Notes: generated from the sequence alone by a model not told the origin. DNA of 64,000 bases from Acidobacteria bacterium RIFCSPLOWO2_12_FULL_68_19 (GCA_001767525.1 MELF01000017.1:237476-301475); one strand, 5' to 3'; shown: positions 1-9,132, numbered from the stretch's first letter. Numbers and translations: made by a program.

Positions 1-381
1 GCTGAACGCCTCGACGCCGAGACGCGCGAGCAGCAACTGCACCTTGTGAACGGCGAGCAGCCGCGGCGACGCGCCGCAGGCGTCCTGCGAGAGGAAGAAC
101 GTGCCCCGCAGCCCTCGAGCCTGGAGCAGCGGCAGCACCGTCTCGTAGTGATCGATCAAGCCGTCATCGAAGGTGAGGAGGACGGCGTTCGGCGGCAGGC
201 TCGCCTCGCGGTTGAGCGCCGCCTCGAAGCGCGGCAGGTCGATGATGGAATACTGTCCCTGCAGCCAATCGAGCTGTCGAGCGAAGAGCTCCGGCGCCAG
301 CGCGCGAATCTCTGGAAACGCCGTCGCCGCGCTGTCCCGCACGTAGTGGTACATCACGACGAGGCACGTATGGCCGCTCAC
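1..381 (-). CDS. Polysaccharide deacetylase (NodB-like), C-terminus cut by window edge
   Basis: Only the first 127 residues are present; the gene continues past the left edge. It opens with a CLVVMYHYV strand and carries the NodB-homology motif TFDDG at about residue 82, followed by a HYETVLPLLQARG stretch and GTFFLS. Members of this fold remove N-acetyl groups from polysaccharides, so here it probably trims a surface glycan precursor or polymer. The start is a GTG whose bases overlap the TGA of the formyltransferase (GTGA), which implies translational coupling; an ATG nine codons later is the alternative. Substrate cannot be told from the sequence. Confidence 0.85.
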   Translation of the reverse strand, partial: MSGHTCLVVMYHYVRDSAATAFPEIRALAPELFARQLDWLQGQYSIIDLPRFEAALNREASLPPNAVLLTFDDGLIDHYETVLPLLQARGLRGTFFLSQDACGASPRLLAVHKVQLLLARLGVEAFS

Positions 382-1175
382 GCCCGCCGCTCCGTCATGA
401 CGACGAGCGACAGCCTGGCGTCGCGGGCGGCCTTGTCGCGAAGGTAGTCGTCAATCATCCCGGTCTCGACATTCGCGTACAGGCGGCGTACGGCCGAGGC
501 TGAGAAGTCCGCGCGTCTGTACACCCGCCCCTCGCCGGCCTGCGCGACGGCCTCGACGCCGCCGACGCCCATGGCGAGCGCCGCGTCGCCGAGGGCACGC
601 GCCGCAGCCACGATCGTCTTGTTGCCGATGTCGTGCGGCCCGTCGCCGGACCGGATATCCGGCCGCACGTGGGCGATGATCGGACCGGTGTCGACGCCCG
701 CGTCGAGGAAATGAATCGTCGCGCCGCAGTACTCCGGCTCGCCGTTGACGAGCGGCCAGAAGTTGGTGCCCGCGCCCCGGTAGTACGGCGACAGGCCGAG
801 GTGGATGTTGATGATGCGTCCGGGAAAGCTGTCGATGAGCGGCAGCTTCAGCATACCGGTCCCGAACACGAGGACGACATCGGGCTCGAGCCGGCGCATC
901 ACCGCGAGCTCGTCCGGGTCGTTGCAGCCGCCCGGCGCCACCGCTCGCGACGGCGGCGCGACGGCGGCCGCGTCGGCGAAGTAGGCCTCCTCGGACGCGT
1001 CGCGGTCCGCGAAGTGACGCCTGATCACGCACGCGTCCTCGTCGGACGCCGCGTAGGTGAGCGGATCGAACGCTTTCCGCTCCCGCCACACGCAGGCGAC
1101 CTCGAGCCGCGACGCGAGGCTGTTCGCCACCCACGTGTGGCGTCGGAGAGAGCTGGTCAGCACGATCGCCCGCAT
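378..1175 (-). CDS. Formyltransferase-family protein (Fmt-like fold)
   Basis: This 265-residue protein has the catalytic core of the formyltransferase family: NIHLGLSPYYRGAG with N123 and H125, and FLDAGVDTGPI with the usual Asp at about 162. These positions correspond to the Asn-His-Asp triad of methionyl-tRNA formyltransferase. It is about 50 residues shorter than Fmt and lacks an obvious C-terminal tRNA-binding domain. Its neighbours are a polysaccharide deacetylase and a sialic-acid-like pathway, so a sugar N-formyltransferase acting on an amino sugar is more likely than a role in translation. It is separated from the large operon on its right by hairpins and may have its own promoter in 1176-1317. 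The sugar substrate is inferred, not seen. Confidence 0.8.
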   Translation of the reverse strand: MRAIVLTSSLRRHTWVANSLASRLEVACVWRERKAFDPLTYAASDEDACVIRRHFADRDASEEAYFADAAAVAPPSRAVAPGGCNDPDELAVMRRLEPDVVLVFGTGMLKLPLIDSFPGRIINIHLGLSPYYRGAGTNFWPLVNGEPEYCGATIHFLDAGVDTGPIIAHVRPDIRSGDGPHDIGNKTIVAAARALGDAALAMGVGGVEAVAQAGEGRVYRRADFSASAVRRLYANVETGMIDDYLRDKAARDARLSLVVMTERRA

Positions 1176-1176
1176 T

Positions 1177-1235
1177 GGACCGCTATGCGGCTCGATGCGC
1201 GAATTCTGTACTCATTGTGACCCGCATAGCGGTCC
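1177..1235. repeat. Inverted repeat, 14-bp perfect arms
   Basis: GGACCGCTATGCGG at 1177-1190 is exactly complementary to CCGCATAGCGGTCC at 1222-1235, with a 31-bp spacer. The left arm starts two bases upstream of the formyltransferase ATG, so the repeat sits where its promoter or leader should be. It could be an operator or form a leader hairpin. A GC-only 17-bp palindrome follows at 1238-1254. Confidence 0.7.
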
Positions 1236-1272
1236 CAGGCGCGCGACGCGCGCCAAGAGGTACTGGCGGCCG

Positions 1273-1313
1273 GCCAAGGGCTCTGCCGGAACATCAAGGA
1301 CGGAGCCCTTGGC
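1273..1313 (-). terminator. Hairpin after the large operon
   Basis: GCCAAGGGCTC at 1273-1283 pairs perfectly with GAGCCCTTGGC at 1303-1313 around a 19-base loop. Read on the minus strand, the stem begins four bases after the TGA of the last operon gene. No T-run follows, so it is a stem-only terminator or an RNA 3'-end stabiliser rather than a classic intrinsic terminator. Confidence 0.5.
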
Positions 1314-1317
1314 TGGG

Positions 1318-3033
1318 TCACTCACCCTGGTTGCCCGGCAGCTGGCCTCGCCACAGTCCCATGACGTAGAGAACGCGATAGACGGTCACGGCGATCCGGT
1401 GACGCGCTTTGCGCATGGTGCTCTTGACCACCTTGCCGGCCCGCATCGCCGTGTCGCGGCGGCGCCGCCAGGTCTTGCGCTGCATCTTGTCGCGCTGCCG
1501 CTTCTCCTTCTCGCGCTGGCGCGCCGTCATCGATCGGGAGGTGGTGGCCTCGTGCTCGTCCCAGGCATCGGCGCGCTCGTCGTTCATCAACCACCGCCCC
1601 AGGCCGACACGCGACCACGCTGCGGCGGCGGTCACCGGCGGACCGAGCCAGAGTCTCGGGGCGAGCGACGGATCGACGCCCGCCCCCTCGCGGTGCAGCC
1701 CCTCGAGCGCGTCCGCAAATGCCGGCGTGGCCGGCGTGTCGAAGCCGCCGGGCCGCACGAACGTCTCGAGGAACTGCCGGCTCCGCCGGTCGCGCGACCC
1801 GTCGAGCGCCACGGCCTCGGCCAACTGCACGAAGTGCGCGTCGAGGTCGGCAGCCGTTCTGAGCGGGCCTCCCCGGTCCCCCGTGAGGTACCGGAAGTGA
1901 ATCATCTCCTCCTGATGCATCCGGTACTCGGGCAGCGTGAAGGTCAGCACCGGCCGCCCGACGATCGCCGCCTCGACAAAGGCCGTCGTCACCAGGCCAA
2001 TCACGGCGGCGCTGTAGTACAGCGAGTCGAAGTAGTCGTCCCGCGACTCCCGGTCGATCGGGTTCCGGCCGTGAAACGCGACGTTCGTGAACCGGTCGAG
2101 CCGGACGCCGTTCCATTCCTTCACCCGCTCGGGATGCGGGCGCACCAGCACGCCGAGGTCCCGCAGCTGCGGATCCGGATGGCGGCGCAGCGCTTCGATC
2201 CACCGCACGACCAGCGTCGGCTCAGGCGGCTCCGGCGTCGGCGTGAGAGCGGAATGCACCCACAACACGAACGGACGGTCCGCCCGCAGGCCAACCGCGC
2301 CGCAGAACGCCTCGCGGCTGCGCTCCGGCGTGCGCGTGAACCACTGGTCGTAGCACTGGGCGCCGGTCAGGACCACGCGATCGGCCGGCAGCCCGTGCAT
2401 CTCGATCGCCTCCCGCCTCTGCACGTCGTTCCAGACGATCACCTGGTCTGGCGCAACATGGATGAGCGCCTTGCTCGACAGGTGATCCCAGCTGAGGATG
2501 GCGGCCGACACCGGCAGCTTCAGCGCTCGCGCCGCCTTCAGCAGGTCGAGCTGCTGTGAACGCGAGTAGGTCAGGGCGATGAGGACGAGCACGTCTGGTC
2601 CGTGGCGGCGCAGGTAGTCCACCATGCGCTCGCTCGTCGGCATGAGGCGTTCGAAGCGCGTGAGCGCGGCGCGGGTGCCGCGGCGGCCGACGACCGGCGC
2701 GTGCGCCGCCCACCGGACGATGCGGGCCGTGCGCTCCTCGGCGCGCACCCGCAGCTTGTCCGGGTACCGCGGCTCGAGGGCACGCACGTAGTCGAGCGCT
2801 ACGCGCATGCGTCGGGCTGCGTCGAACCACGGCTCGTCCTCGAGCGACGGCATCAGGTCCCACGTGACGCCGGGATGCTCGGAGGCCAGACGCGCGACGA
2901 GCTGCTCGCCCCCGAGCGCCTCCGGCTCCTCCGCCGCCAGGTGGACCCGGTGCCCCCGCGAGGCGAGCTCCCGCACGACGGAATCGAAGTTCCGATACTG
3001 CGCGAAGTGCAATCCCGCGAAGAGAACCTTCAC
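1318..3033 (-). CDS. GT-B-like glycosyltransferase module, stand-alone, with basic C-terminal tail
   Basis: This 571-residue protein belongs to the family repeated through the window. Marks seen here are the N-terminal FAGLHFAQYRNFDSVVREL, SWDHLSSKA, VWNDVQRREAIEMHG, TGAQCYDQWF, LVRPHPERV and YYSAAVIGLVTTAFVEAAIVGRPV. The last pair resembles the nucleotide- and phosphate-binding half of TagF/KpsC-like GT-B enzymes, so transfer of a sugar or glycerol-phosphate-like group onto a growing glycan is likely. The last 70 residues are very rich in Arg and Lys and may bind membrane or nucleic acid. It is the most diverged copy (TTAF where others have NTSA) and the last gene of the operon, 36 bases after the neuA fusion. 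Confidence 0.75.
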   Translation of the reverse strand: MKVLFAGLHFAQYRNFDSVVRELASRGHRVHLAAEEPEALGGEQLVARLASEHPGVTWDLMPSLEDEPWFDAARRMRVALDYVRALEPRYPDKLRVRAEERTARIVRWAAHAPVVGRRGTRAALTRFERLMPTSERMVDYLRRHGPDVLVLIALTYSRSQQLDLLKAARALKLPVSAAILSWDHLSSKALIHVAPDQVIVWNDVQRREAIEMHGLPADRVVLTGAQCYDQWFTRTPERSREAFCGAVGLRADRPFVLWVHSALTPTPEPPEPTLVVRWIEALRRHPDPQLRDLGVLVRPHPERVKEWNGVRLDRFTNVAFHGRNPIDRESRDDYFDSLYYSAAVIGLVTTAFVEAAIVGRPVLTFTLPEYRMHQEEMIHFRYLTGDRGGPLRTAADLDAHFVQLAEAVALDGSRDRRSRQFLETFVRPGGFDTPATPAFADALEGLHREGAGVDPSLAPRLWLGPPVTAAAAWSRVGLGRWLMNDERADAWDEHEATTSRSMTARQREKEKRQRDKMQRKTWRRRRDTAMRAGKVVKSTMRKARHRIAVTVYRVLYVMGLWRGQLPGNQGE

Positions 3034-3069
3034 TGGACCGTTCCCATCATCTTCTGTTCGGACGACCCA

Positions 3070-4755
3070 CTAGCGCCTGCGCCCGATCACGCGAAGGTTC
3101 TTCCCGTAGGCGCCGGCGTTGACGAAGAACTGCAACAGATCCGCGATCTCCTCGACTCCTTCGTCGCGCTTCCCGTGCACTTCCCGGCGGTACCAGAGAT
3201 AGTCGACCAGATCGAGCCCTTCTGTCGCGAGATACTCGGTGCGCAGTCCTTCCCGCCGCAACAGGTCGCGGATGCTGGAAGGCGTGTAGTAGTTCAGGTG
3301 GTGCGTCGGCCAGATGAAGTGCGCATCCTTCCCCATCAACAACCGTGACGCCGAGTCGTAGTTGGGCACGTACAGGAAGACGATGCCGCCGGGCCTCAGC
3401 AACCGAACCGCCGCGCGCAGCGTGCCCACCGGATCGAGCAGATGCTCGAGGACGTCGAACAGACAGACCGCATCGAAGCTGGCCGGCTCGAATCCGGCGT
3501 CGTCCAGGGCGACGTTGCGAAGGTCGAGTCCCCGGCTGTGTCCGTACTCGACCGCCGACGGATTGAGGTCGAGACCGACACCGTCCCACCCGCGATCGCG
3601 CGCCGCCTCGACGACGAACCCCGTGCTGCAGCCGACATCGAGGATTCGCGGGCGCGAGGCGCGCAGATGCCGCGCCATGATGTCGACGCGCTCGCGGCCG
3701 AACCGCTCGACGCGGTACTGGTGGCTGCGAATGCCCAGGTCGCGGACGATCTCCTGATACTCCGCCGAGCGGTACACCGTCTCGTAGTGCGCCTCGTCGA
3801 AGGTGGGGGTGACGTACACCAGATCGCAGGCCGCGCAGCGCACGATCCGCATGTGATCCTTCTCGAGCTCGAGCGCCGCGTCGGCCACGCCGCAGGTGGG
3901 ACACCGACGCGGCGTCAGCAGGTCGTCCGGAATCCTCCCGTGAATCCGCACGAGCTCGTCGATAGGGTGCGTCCGCTTGGCGATCAGCTGTTTGTAGGAG
4001 TCGCCCGGCCGGAGCTGGGCAACGTCCACTTTCCGGTACTCGGTCGGGCGGCGGTACCGAATCCGGAGCGGGCCGTCGCCGAGCAGGAGATCCACGAGCG
4101 CCAGATCCTCCGAGTCGTCGACGTCGATCGACTCGCCGGCCGCCATCACGAGCGGGCGGCAGTCGTCACCGTAGAGCGACCCCCGTTCCAGTACCCGCGT
4201 CCGGACGGCCAGCACCGCCGGTCCGTTCCTGGCGTAGATGCGCGGCTTGTCCTGGCGGCGGGTCACCGAGGCGTCACCGAGGTAGGGACTGAGCCGCTCG
4301 CCGTCGAGACGCATCACCGAGACCGGTGTGAATTGATGCGGCACCTCCACCACGCTGACGATCGAATCGGCGCCGGTCTGTTCGAGCATGTCGATCGCCC
4401 GGTCGATGTGCTCCGCGCGGCGGAGCGGCGAGGTCGGCTGCAGCAGCACGACGGCGTCGGCCGAGAATCCCTGGCGCGCCAGCTCGCGCGCGGCGTGCTG
4501 GAGCACCGGCAGCATCGGCGTATCGTCGGCCGCCAGCGCGGCCGGACGGAGGAACGGCACCTCAAGGCCGAGCGCGCGCGCCGCCTCCGCGATGGCAGGA
4601 TCGTCCGTGCTGACCACGACGCGCGTCAGCCGCGTGCTGGCGCGCGCCGCCTCGGCCGTGTAGGCCAGCAGCGGCCGGCCCGCGACCGGTGTCAGGTTCT
4701 TGCCCGCAATCGCCTTCGAGCCGCCGCGCGCCGGTACGACGCCGAGGATCTTCAT
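3070..4755 (-). CDS. neuA: CMP-nonulosonate (sialate) synthetase fused to zinc-ribbon methyltransferase
   Basis: Residues 1-235 are an acylneuraminate cytidylyltransferase: VVPARGGSKAIAGKN at 6-20 is the nucleotide-binding signature, and LLQPTSPLRR and DVDDSEDLAL are conserved later blocks. The enzyme activates a sialic-type sugar with CTP. A linker leads to a zinc-ribbon-like pair, CPTC at 285-288 and CAAC at 307-310, then a class I methyltransferase with ILDVGCSTGF at 371-380 and the acidic GLDLNPS at 394-400. The two halves are in one unbroken frame of 561 codons. The start ATG overlaps the neuC stop as ATGA. The methyltransferase may methylate the same sugar or its carrier; that link is inferred. 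No nonulosonate synthase (NeuB) is seen in the window. Confidence 0.85.
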   Translation of the reverse strand: MKILGVVPARGGSKAIAGKNLTPVAGRPLLAYTAEAARASTRLTRVVVSTDDPAIAEAARALGLEVPFLRPAALAADDTPMLPVLQHAARELARQGFSADAVVLLQPTSPLRRAEHIDRAIDMLEQTGADSIVSVVEVPHQFTPVSVMRLDGERLSPYLGDASVTRRQDKPRIYARNGPAVLAVRTRVLERGSLYGDDCRPLVMAAGESIDVDDSEDLALVDLLLGDGPLRIRYRRPTEYRKVDVAQLRPGDSYKQLIAKRTHPIDELVRIHGRIPDDLLTPRRCPTCGVADAALELEKDHMRIVRCAACDLVYVTPTFDEAHYETVYRSAEYQEIVRDLGIRSHQYRVERFGRERVDIMARHLRASRPRILDVGCSTGFVVEAARDRGWDGVGLDLNPSAVEYGHSRGLDLRNVALDDAGFEPASFDAVCLFDVLEHLLDPVGTLRAAVRLLRPGGIVFLYVPNYDSASRLLMGKDAHFIWPTHHLNYYTPSSIRDLLRREGLRTEYLATEGLDLVDYLWYRREVHGKRDEGVEEIADLLQFFVNAGAYGKNLRVIGRRR

Positions 4756-5921
4756 ACGACGGACTGGGCGAACACCAGGCGCTTCTGGACCGACAGCGGG
4801 ACGCGCGCGAGCAGATCGGCGATGCGGCCGCCTGCCTGCCCGTCCCCATAGAGCGGATCCGATCGGTACCGTCCGTGCGCGAGCTGCTGCCGGACCGCCG
4901 CGACGATCTCGTCGCGGTTGTAGCCGACGTCGACCACGTTCGGCCCCCGGTCGCGCCCCCGTTGACGCGTGCCGATGTTCACCGTCGGCACGCCGAGGAA
5001 CGCGCCCTCCCGGATCGGCGCGCTCGAGTTGCCGACGACGCACCCGCACGACAACATCAGACGGACATACGTGTCGATTGGAAAATTCTTGTAGAAGCGG
5101 ATGTACCTCGGCTGCCGTTTCTCGCGGAACGTGCGCATCCCGGTGGCGATCTCCTCGGAGCCGGCGTCGACGTTCGGCCAGAGCATGATGGTGGGCATCT
5201 CCAACTGCTCGAGCGCCATCAACGTCTCCCAGATCTGCTCCTTCCCATGGCCGTACTCCGTCGTCACCGGGTGCTGGTTCACCAGCAGGAACGGACTGGC
5301 CGGATCGACGTGGGCGCCGACGCCTTCCCGCGTCAGCCATTCCGCGTGCGGGATGCCGTCCTCGCCGCGCACGATTTCCGCGACCAGATCGATCCGGGGA
5401 CACCCGACCACGTGCACCGTCTCGGGCGGCTCTCCCATGCGGACGATGCGTTCGCCCGCCGCCGCGTTGGCGGGAAAATGGACGTGCGCCAGCTTCGTGA
5501 CGGCGTGACGGATGCTCTCGTCGATGGTGCCGCTGATCTCGCCGCCCATCGTGTGCGCCACCGGAATGTTCATGTAGGCGGCGGCCACGGCCGTCGCCAT
5601 CGTCTCGAAACGGTCGCCGACGCTCATCACGACATCCGGCTTCAGCATCTCGAAGATCGTGGGGAGCTCCAGCAGGCCGAGGCCCGTGGACTTGGCCATG
5701 GTCGCCGGCGTCTCGCCCTCGACGATCATCGTGACGCGCGCTGCGGCCGTGAATCCGTCGGCCTCGATGAGGTCGACGACCGACCCGAAGCGATCGAGCA
5801 GCGCCGACGCCCCGACGACGAGCTGGAGCTCCAGATCCGGATGTGCATCGATGGCGCGCATGGCCGACTTGATGCTGCTGTAGTTGGCGCGCGAACCGAT
5901 GAAGACGCAGACTTTACGCAC
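4752..5921 (-). CDS. neuC: UDP-N-acetylglucosamine 2-epimerase (hydrolysing), NeuC-type
   Basis: The 389-residue protein starts MRKVCVFIGSRANYSSIKS, matching the NeuC/LegG amino end, and has VGDRFETMATAVAAAYMNIPVAHTMGGE, the epimerase core with GDRFE. GNSSAPIREGAFLGVPTVNIGTRQ and the final G-R-I block are also typical. It should convert a UDP-amino sugar to the free 2-epimer, for example ManNAc, for nonulosonic acid synthesis. I chose GTG at 5921 because GGGAG lies five bases upstream and the protein then begins as the family does; ATG at 5933 is possible. It overlaps the preceding gene by eight bases and the neuA fusion by ATGA. N-acetyl- and N,N'-diacetyl-substrate versions cannot be separated by eye. 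Confidence 0.9.
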   Translation of the reverse strand: MRKVCVFIGSRANYSSIKSAMRAIDAHPDLELQLVVGASALLDRFGSVVDLIEADGFTAAARVTMIVEGETPATMAKSTGLGLLELPTIFEMLKPDVVMSVGDRFETMATAVAAAYMNIPVAHTMGGEISGTIDESIRHAVTKLAHVHFPANAAAGERIVRMGEPPETVHVVGCPRIDLVAEIVRGEDGIPHAEWLTREGVGAHVDPASPFLLVNQHPVTTEYGHGKEQIWETLMALEQLEMPTIMLWPNVDAGSEEIATGMRTFREKRQPRYIRFYKNFPIDTYVRLMLSCGCVVGNSSAPIREGAFLGVPTVNIGTRQRGRDRGPNVVDVGYNRDEIVAAVRQQLAHGRYRSDPLYGDGQAGGRIADLLARVPLSVQKRLVFAQSVV

Positions 5922-8900
5922 GATTGCTCCCATTCTTATCCGCTCGCTGGAAGACGACGGTCGCCACGAAGTACCGGACGTGGCGCACATTGCGCAGGAT
6001 CACCCTCGGAAGGCGGCGGACGCCGCGCGCCGCCCGCTGCGCCAGATGTGGGCCGCGCCGGCCGCTCGCCCGTGCCGCCCGCTTCAGTTCGTCGAACACC
6101 GTCCGGGCCGAGTCGTCGTCTGCCGCTTCGGCCGCCGGCTGCGCGTCGGCGCTCCGCAGCTGTTCGACTCTCATCCATCCCCACATCGCGACGGCGATCG
6201 GCCAGACGAGCAGCCGCAGCGCCCGCGACGCCACCCTCTCGGGACTGGGCGTCGCGCCCTTCCAGCCGATCTGGGCAATCGTCTCGGCCAGCACGGGCGT
6301 ACACGCCGTCGTCAGCCCGTGCGGCCGGATGAACGAGGCGACGAACCGCTCGGTCTCGCGGCGGATGACCTCCGGGTCGCGCAGTACCGCCGCCAGCTGG
6401 TCGACGTGTTCGCCGATGGAGCCGGCGACCCGGAGGAACCCGCCGTTCTCGGGACGGAGGTAGCGGAAGTGAATGGTGCCGTCCTGCGTGCCGGCGAACT
6501 CGGGCGACAGAATCGACAGCACCGGCTTGCCGAGGATCGCCGCCTCGATCATCGCGCTCGTGTTGATGCCGACGACGGCCTGACAGTAATAGAGCGAATC
6601 GAAGAGCGACGCCCGTGCCGCCTCGGCCGCCGGGGTGTACCTGGCGCGAGGCCAGATCGCCACCGGACCGAGATCCGACAGATCGGCCGTGATCCACGCG
6701 TCGGGATTGAACGGATGCGGGCGCACGAGCACCGCCGCGTTCCGGAGCACCGGATCGGCCGCCGCACGCAGCCCTTCGACCCACCGGCGGACGAACGGCA
6801 CCTCGTGCACCGACCGCGCGATGAACACGGACGACCCCGTGAACAGGACGAACGGCCGGTCGTCGGGCAGCCCCACCATCCGGCAGAAGTCCGCCCGCGA
6901 CACACTCGGCTCGCGGTCGAACCAGCGGTCGAACAGCTGCGCGCCGGTCATGATGACGCGCTCCGGCGGGATACCGTGGAGCTCAACGGCTTCGGTCTTC
7001 TGATGCTGATTCCAGACGGCGACCGCGTCGGGCTCGACGCGCATGTGCCCCTTGTTCGTCAGGTTGTCCCAGCTCGCGATACCGGCAATGACGGGAATGC
7101 CGGCCGCGCGAGCCGCCCGCACCGTGTCGACCTGATCGGAGGCGGCATCGACCAGCGGCGAGACGAACACGACGTCCGGCTGCTGGTCGGCGAGGAAGCC
7201 ACGCACCCGGCGGCTCACCGGCACGGCGCGCTCGATTGCCTGGAGCAGCCGCAGGAGGCGCGCCAGCCGAGGCGGCCCGAGTGACCGGATGCGGTCGAGC
7301 GGCCTCAGCAGCGCCGGCAGCACCTTCCGGTACATGCGGTTGCGCAGCACGGGCGTGTCGGCAAATCGCGGATCGAGATACCGGACGAAGTCCATCGTGC
7401 CGCGCACGGCGCGCGCCAGCGGCGTCCACAGATCCCGGCGCTCCGGTACCACCCCGGCGATGGCGATTCGCGCGTCGTCAATCAACTCGAGGCGCGCGTG
7501 TTTCCGTTCGCGCAGCGAATTGACCGCCACCGACACGGTGTGGCCCTGGTCGGCGAGCAGACGCAGCGTCGAGTCGTAGTAGCGCAGGTACTCCGGCGAG
7601 GCCATCGTGAACAACACCCTGAGCCGGCAGCCAGGGACGAGCACCTCTTGCCCGGTGCGTTGCGCCTGGCGCCGGCGCGCCGCCACGAGCGCGAGCCCGG
7701 TCCACGGCCGCAGGAGCACGCGTCGCGCCCGGAGGGACATCGATGCGGGCTGCGGCAAGGGCGGCGAAGCCGCCGCCCGCGTCTCGATCGCCTCCACGAA
7801 GCGCTCCGCCGCTGGCACGTGCAGTCCATGCGGCCTGACGAACGACTCGACGAACGCCCGTCCCTTGGCGGCGTCGTGCGTTCCGCGAACCGCGCGGCCC
7901 ACCTGCTCCAGGTGTTCATCGAGGGTCCGGCCGACCGACAGCAGCCCGCCGTTGACGTTCTTCAGGTGCTGGAAGTGCAGCGTCCCCTCCTGCTGGTTCG
8001 AGAATTCCTCGGCCAGCACGGTGAAGACCGGACGCCCGACGATGCCCGACTCGATGAGCGCGCTGGTGTTCACGCCGACGACGGCGACGCTGTAGTACAT
8101 CGAGTCGAAGTAGTCGGCCCGCGCCTGCCGGTCCACCGGGTTGGCGCCCGAGGGAGGCCAGATGGCGACCGCTTCCGCAGGATTGAACTCCCGCCACTGC
8201 TCGGCGTTCTGCGGATGCGGCCGGATGAGAATCGCGGCCCGGCGCAGTTCCGGGTCGGCGGCGGCTCGCATCGCCGCAATCCAGCGGCGCACGAATCCGA
8301 CTTCGTAGGGCGCAATGAACGGCGACGAGCAGAGATACAGCAGCAGCGGGCGATCGTCCGGGAGTCCCACTGTGCGGCAGAACTCCGCTCGCGGGACGCT
8401 CGGCTGCTGCGCGAACCAGGCGTCGTACGCCTGCGCACCCGTCACGATGACGCGCGCCGGATCGACGCCGTGCAGCTCCGCCGCCTCATGACGCTGCATC
8501 TCGTTCCAGACAATCACGTAGTCCGGCACTTCGTGGATGAGTCCCTTGGTCGTCAGGTGATCCCAGCTGCCGACCCCGAGGACGGTGCGAATACCAAGCC
8601 GCCGTGCGGCGCGCACGTAGTCCACCTGGTGCGAGCCGAAGTACAGCAGCGGCGTCAGCAGCAGGAGGTCGGGGCGCTCGTCGACGAGCAGGCGCTCGGC
8701 GGATTCACCGGGCGGGATCGCCCGTTCGAGCCACGCGACGAGCCTCCGCCACACGCGCAGCGCGGAGCGAGAGCCGATGACCGGCACTCGCGGCAGGTGC
8801 GCCGCCACTGCTGGCGCCTGGCGCTCGGCGCGCGCGCGCAGCGTCGGCGAGCGGTCGTATCGCGGATCGAGGTACCGCCAGCAGTCGAGCGACAGCCGCA

Positions 8901-9132
8901 GAGAGTTCCCCAGCGTCTGCCACGGCGAACTCTGGCGGATGGGCGCGTACGCGTACGAAATGCGCTCCGGGTAGTCGCGGGCCAGCGCTTCGGCGATGCG
9001 GAGCCCGCCGACGCTGTCTTTCCGCTCGGCCACCAGATGCAGGTGATGGCCGCGCTCGGCAAGCAGACGCAGCGCGGGCTCGAAGTTGCGGAGGAACCCG
9101 AAGCTCCCGACCGAGAACAGAATCCGAGTCAG
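5914..9132 (-). CDS. Two GT-B-like modules fused in one protein
   Basis: One open frame of 1072 residues holds two full copies of the repeated module. Copy 1 (about 1-470) has GSFGFLRNFEPALRLLAERG, SWDHLTTKG, LIRPHPQN and VGVNTSALIESGIVGRPV. Copy 2 starts at about residue 505 with LRVLFTMASPEYLRYYDS and has SWDNLTNKG, LVRPHPFNP and VGINTSAMIEAAILGKPV. No stop separates them. No ATG or GTG suits the start: CTG at 9132 overlaps the upstream TGA (CTGA) and has AGAAGG seven bases before it, so I chose it; ATG at 9201 would overlap by 73 bases and lacks a spaced ribosome site. A GTG at about codon 497 could restart copy 2 separately. Two transfers in sequence by one polypeptide is the simple reading. 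Confidence 0.75.
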   Translation of the reverse strand: MTRILFSVGSFGFLRNFEPALRLLAERGHHLHLVAERKDSVGGLRIAEALARDYPERISYAYAPIRQSSPWQTLGNSLRLSLDCWRYLDPRYDRSPTLRARAERQAPAVAAHLPRVPVIGSRSALRVWRRLVAWLERAIPPGESAERLLVDERPDLLLLTPLLYFGSHQVDYVRAARRLGIRTVLGVGSWDHLTTKGLIHEVPDYVIVWNEMQRHEAAELHGVDPARVIVTGAQAYDAWFAQQPSVPRAEFCRTVGLPDDRPLLLYLCSSPFIAPYEVGFVRRWIAAMRAAADPELRRAAILIRPHPQNAEQWREFNPAEAVAIWPPSGANPVDRQARADYFDSMYYSVAVVGVNTSALIESGIVGRPVFTVLAEEFSNQQEGTLHFQHLKNVNGGLLSVGRTLDEHLEQVGRAVRGTHDAAKGRAFVESFVRPHGLHVPAAERFVEAIETRAAASPPLPQPASMSLRARRVLLRPWTGLALVAARRRQAQRTGQEVLVPGCRLRVLFTMASPEYLRYYDSTLRLLADQGHTVSVAVNSLRERKHARLELIDDARIAIAGVVPERRDLWTPLARAVRGTMDFVRYLDPRFADTPVLRNRMYRKVLPALLRPLDRIRSLGPPRLARLLRLLQAIERAVPVSRRVRGFLADQQPDVVFVSPLVDAASDQVDTVRAARAAGIPVIAGIASWDNLTNKGHMRVEPDAVAVWNQHQKTEAVELHGIPPERVIMTGAQLFDRWFDREPSVSRADFCRMVGLPDDRPFVLFTGSSVFIARSVHEVPFVRRWVEGLRAAADPVLRNAAVLVRPHPFNPDAWITADLSDLGPVAIWPRARYTPAAEAARASLFDSLYYCQAVVGINTSAMIEAAILGKPVLSILSPEFAGTQDGTIHFRYLRPENGGFLRVAGSIGEHVDQLAAVLRDPEVIRRETERFVASFIRPHGLTTACTPVLAETIAQIGWKGATPSPERVASRALRLLVWPIAVAMWGWMRVEQLRSADAQPAAEAADDDSARTVFDELKRAARASGRRGPHLAQRAARGVRRLPRVILRNVRHVRYFVATVVFQRADKNGSNRA

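Noticed and set aside
4755..5403. Longer start for the neuA fusion
   Set aside because: The extra residues are an off-frame reading of neuC; ATG at 4755 gives the exact family start MKILGVVPARGGSK and an ATGA overlap.
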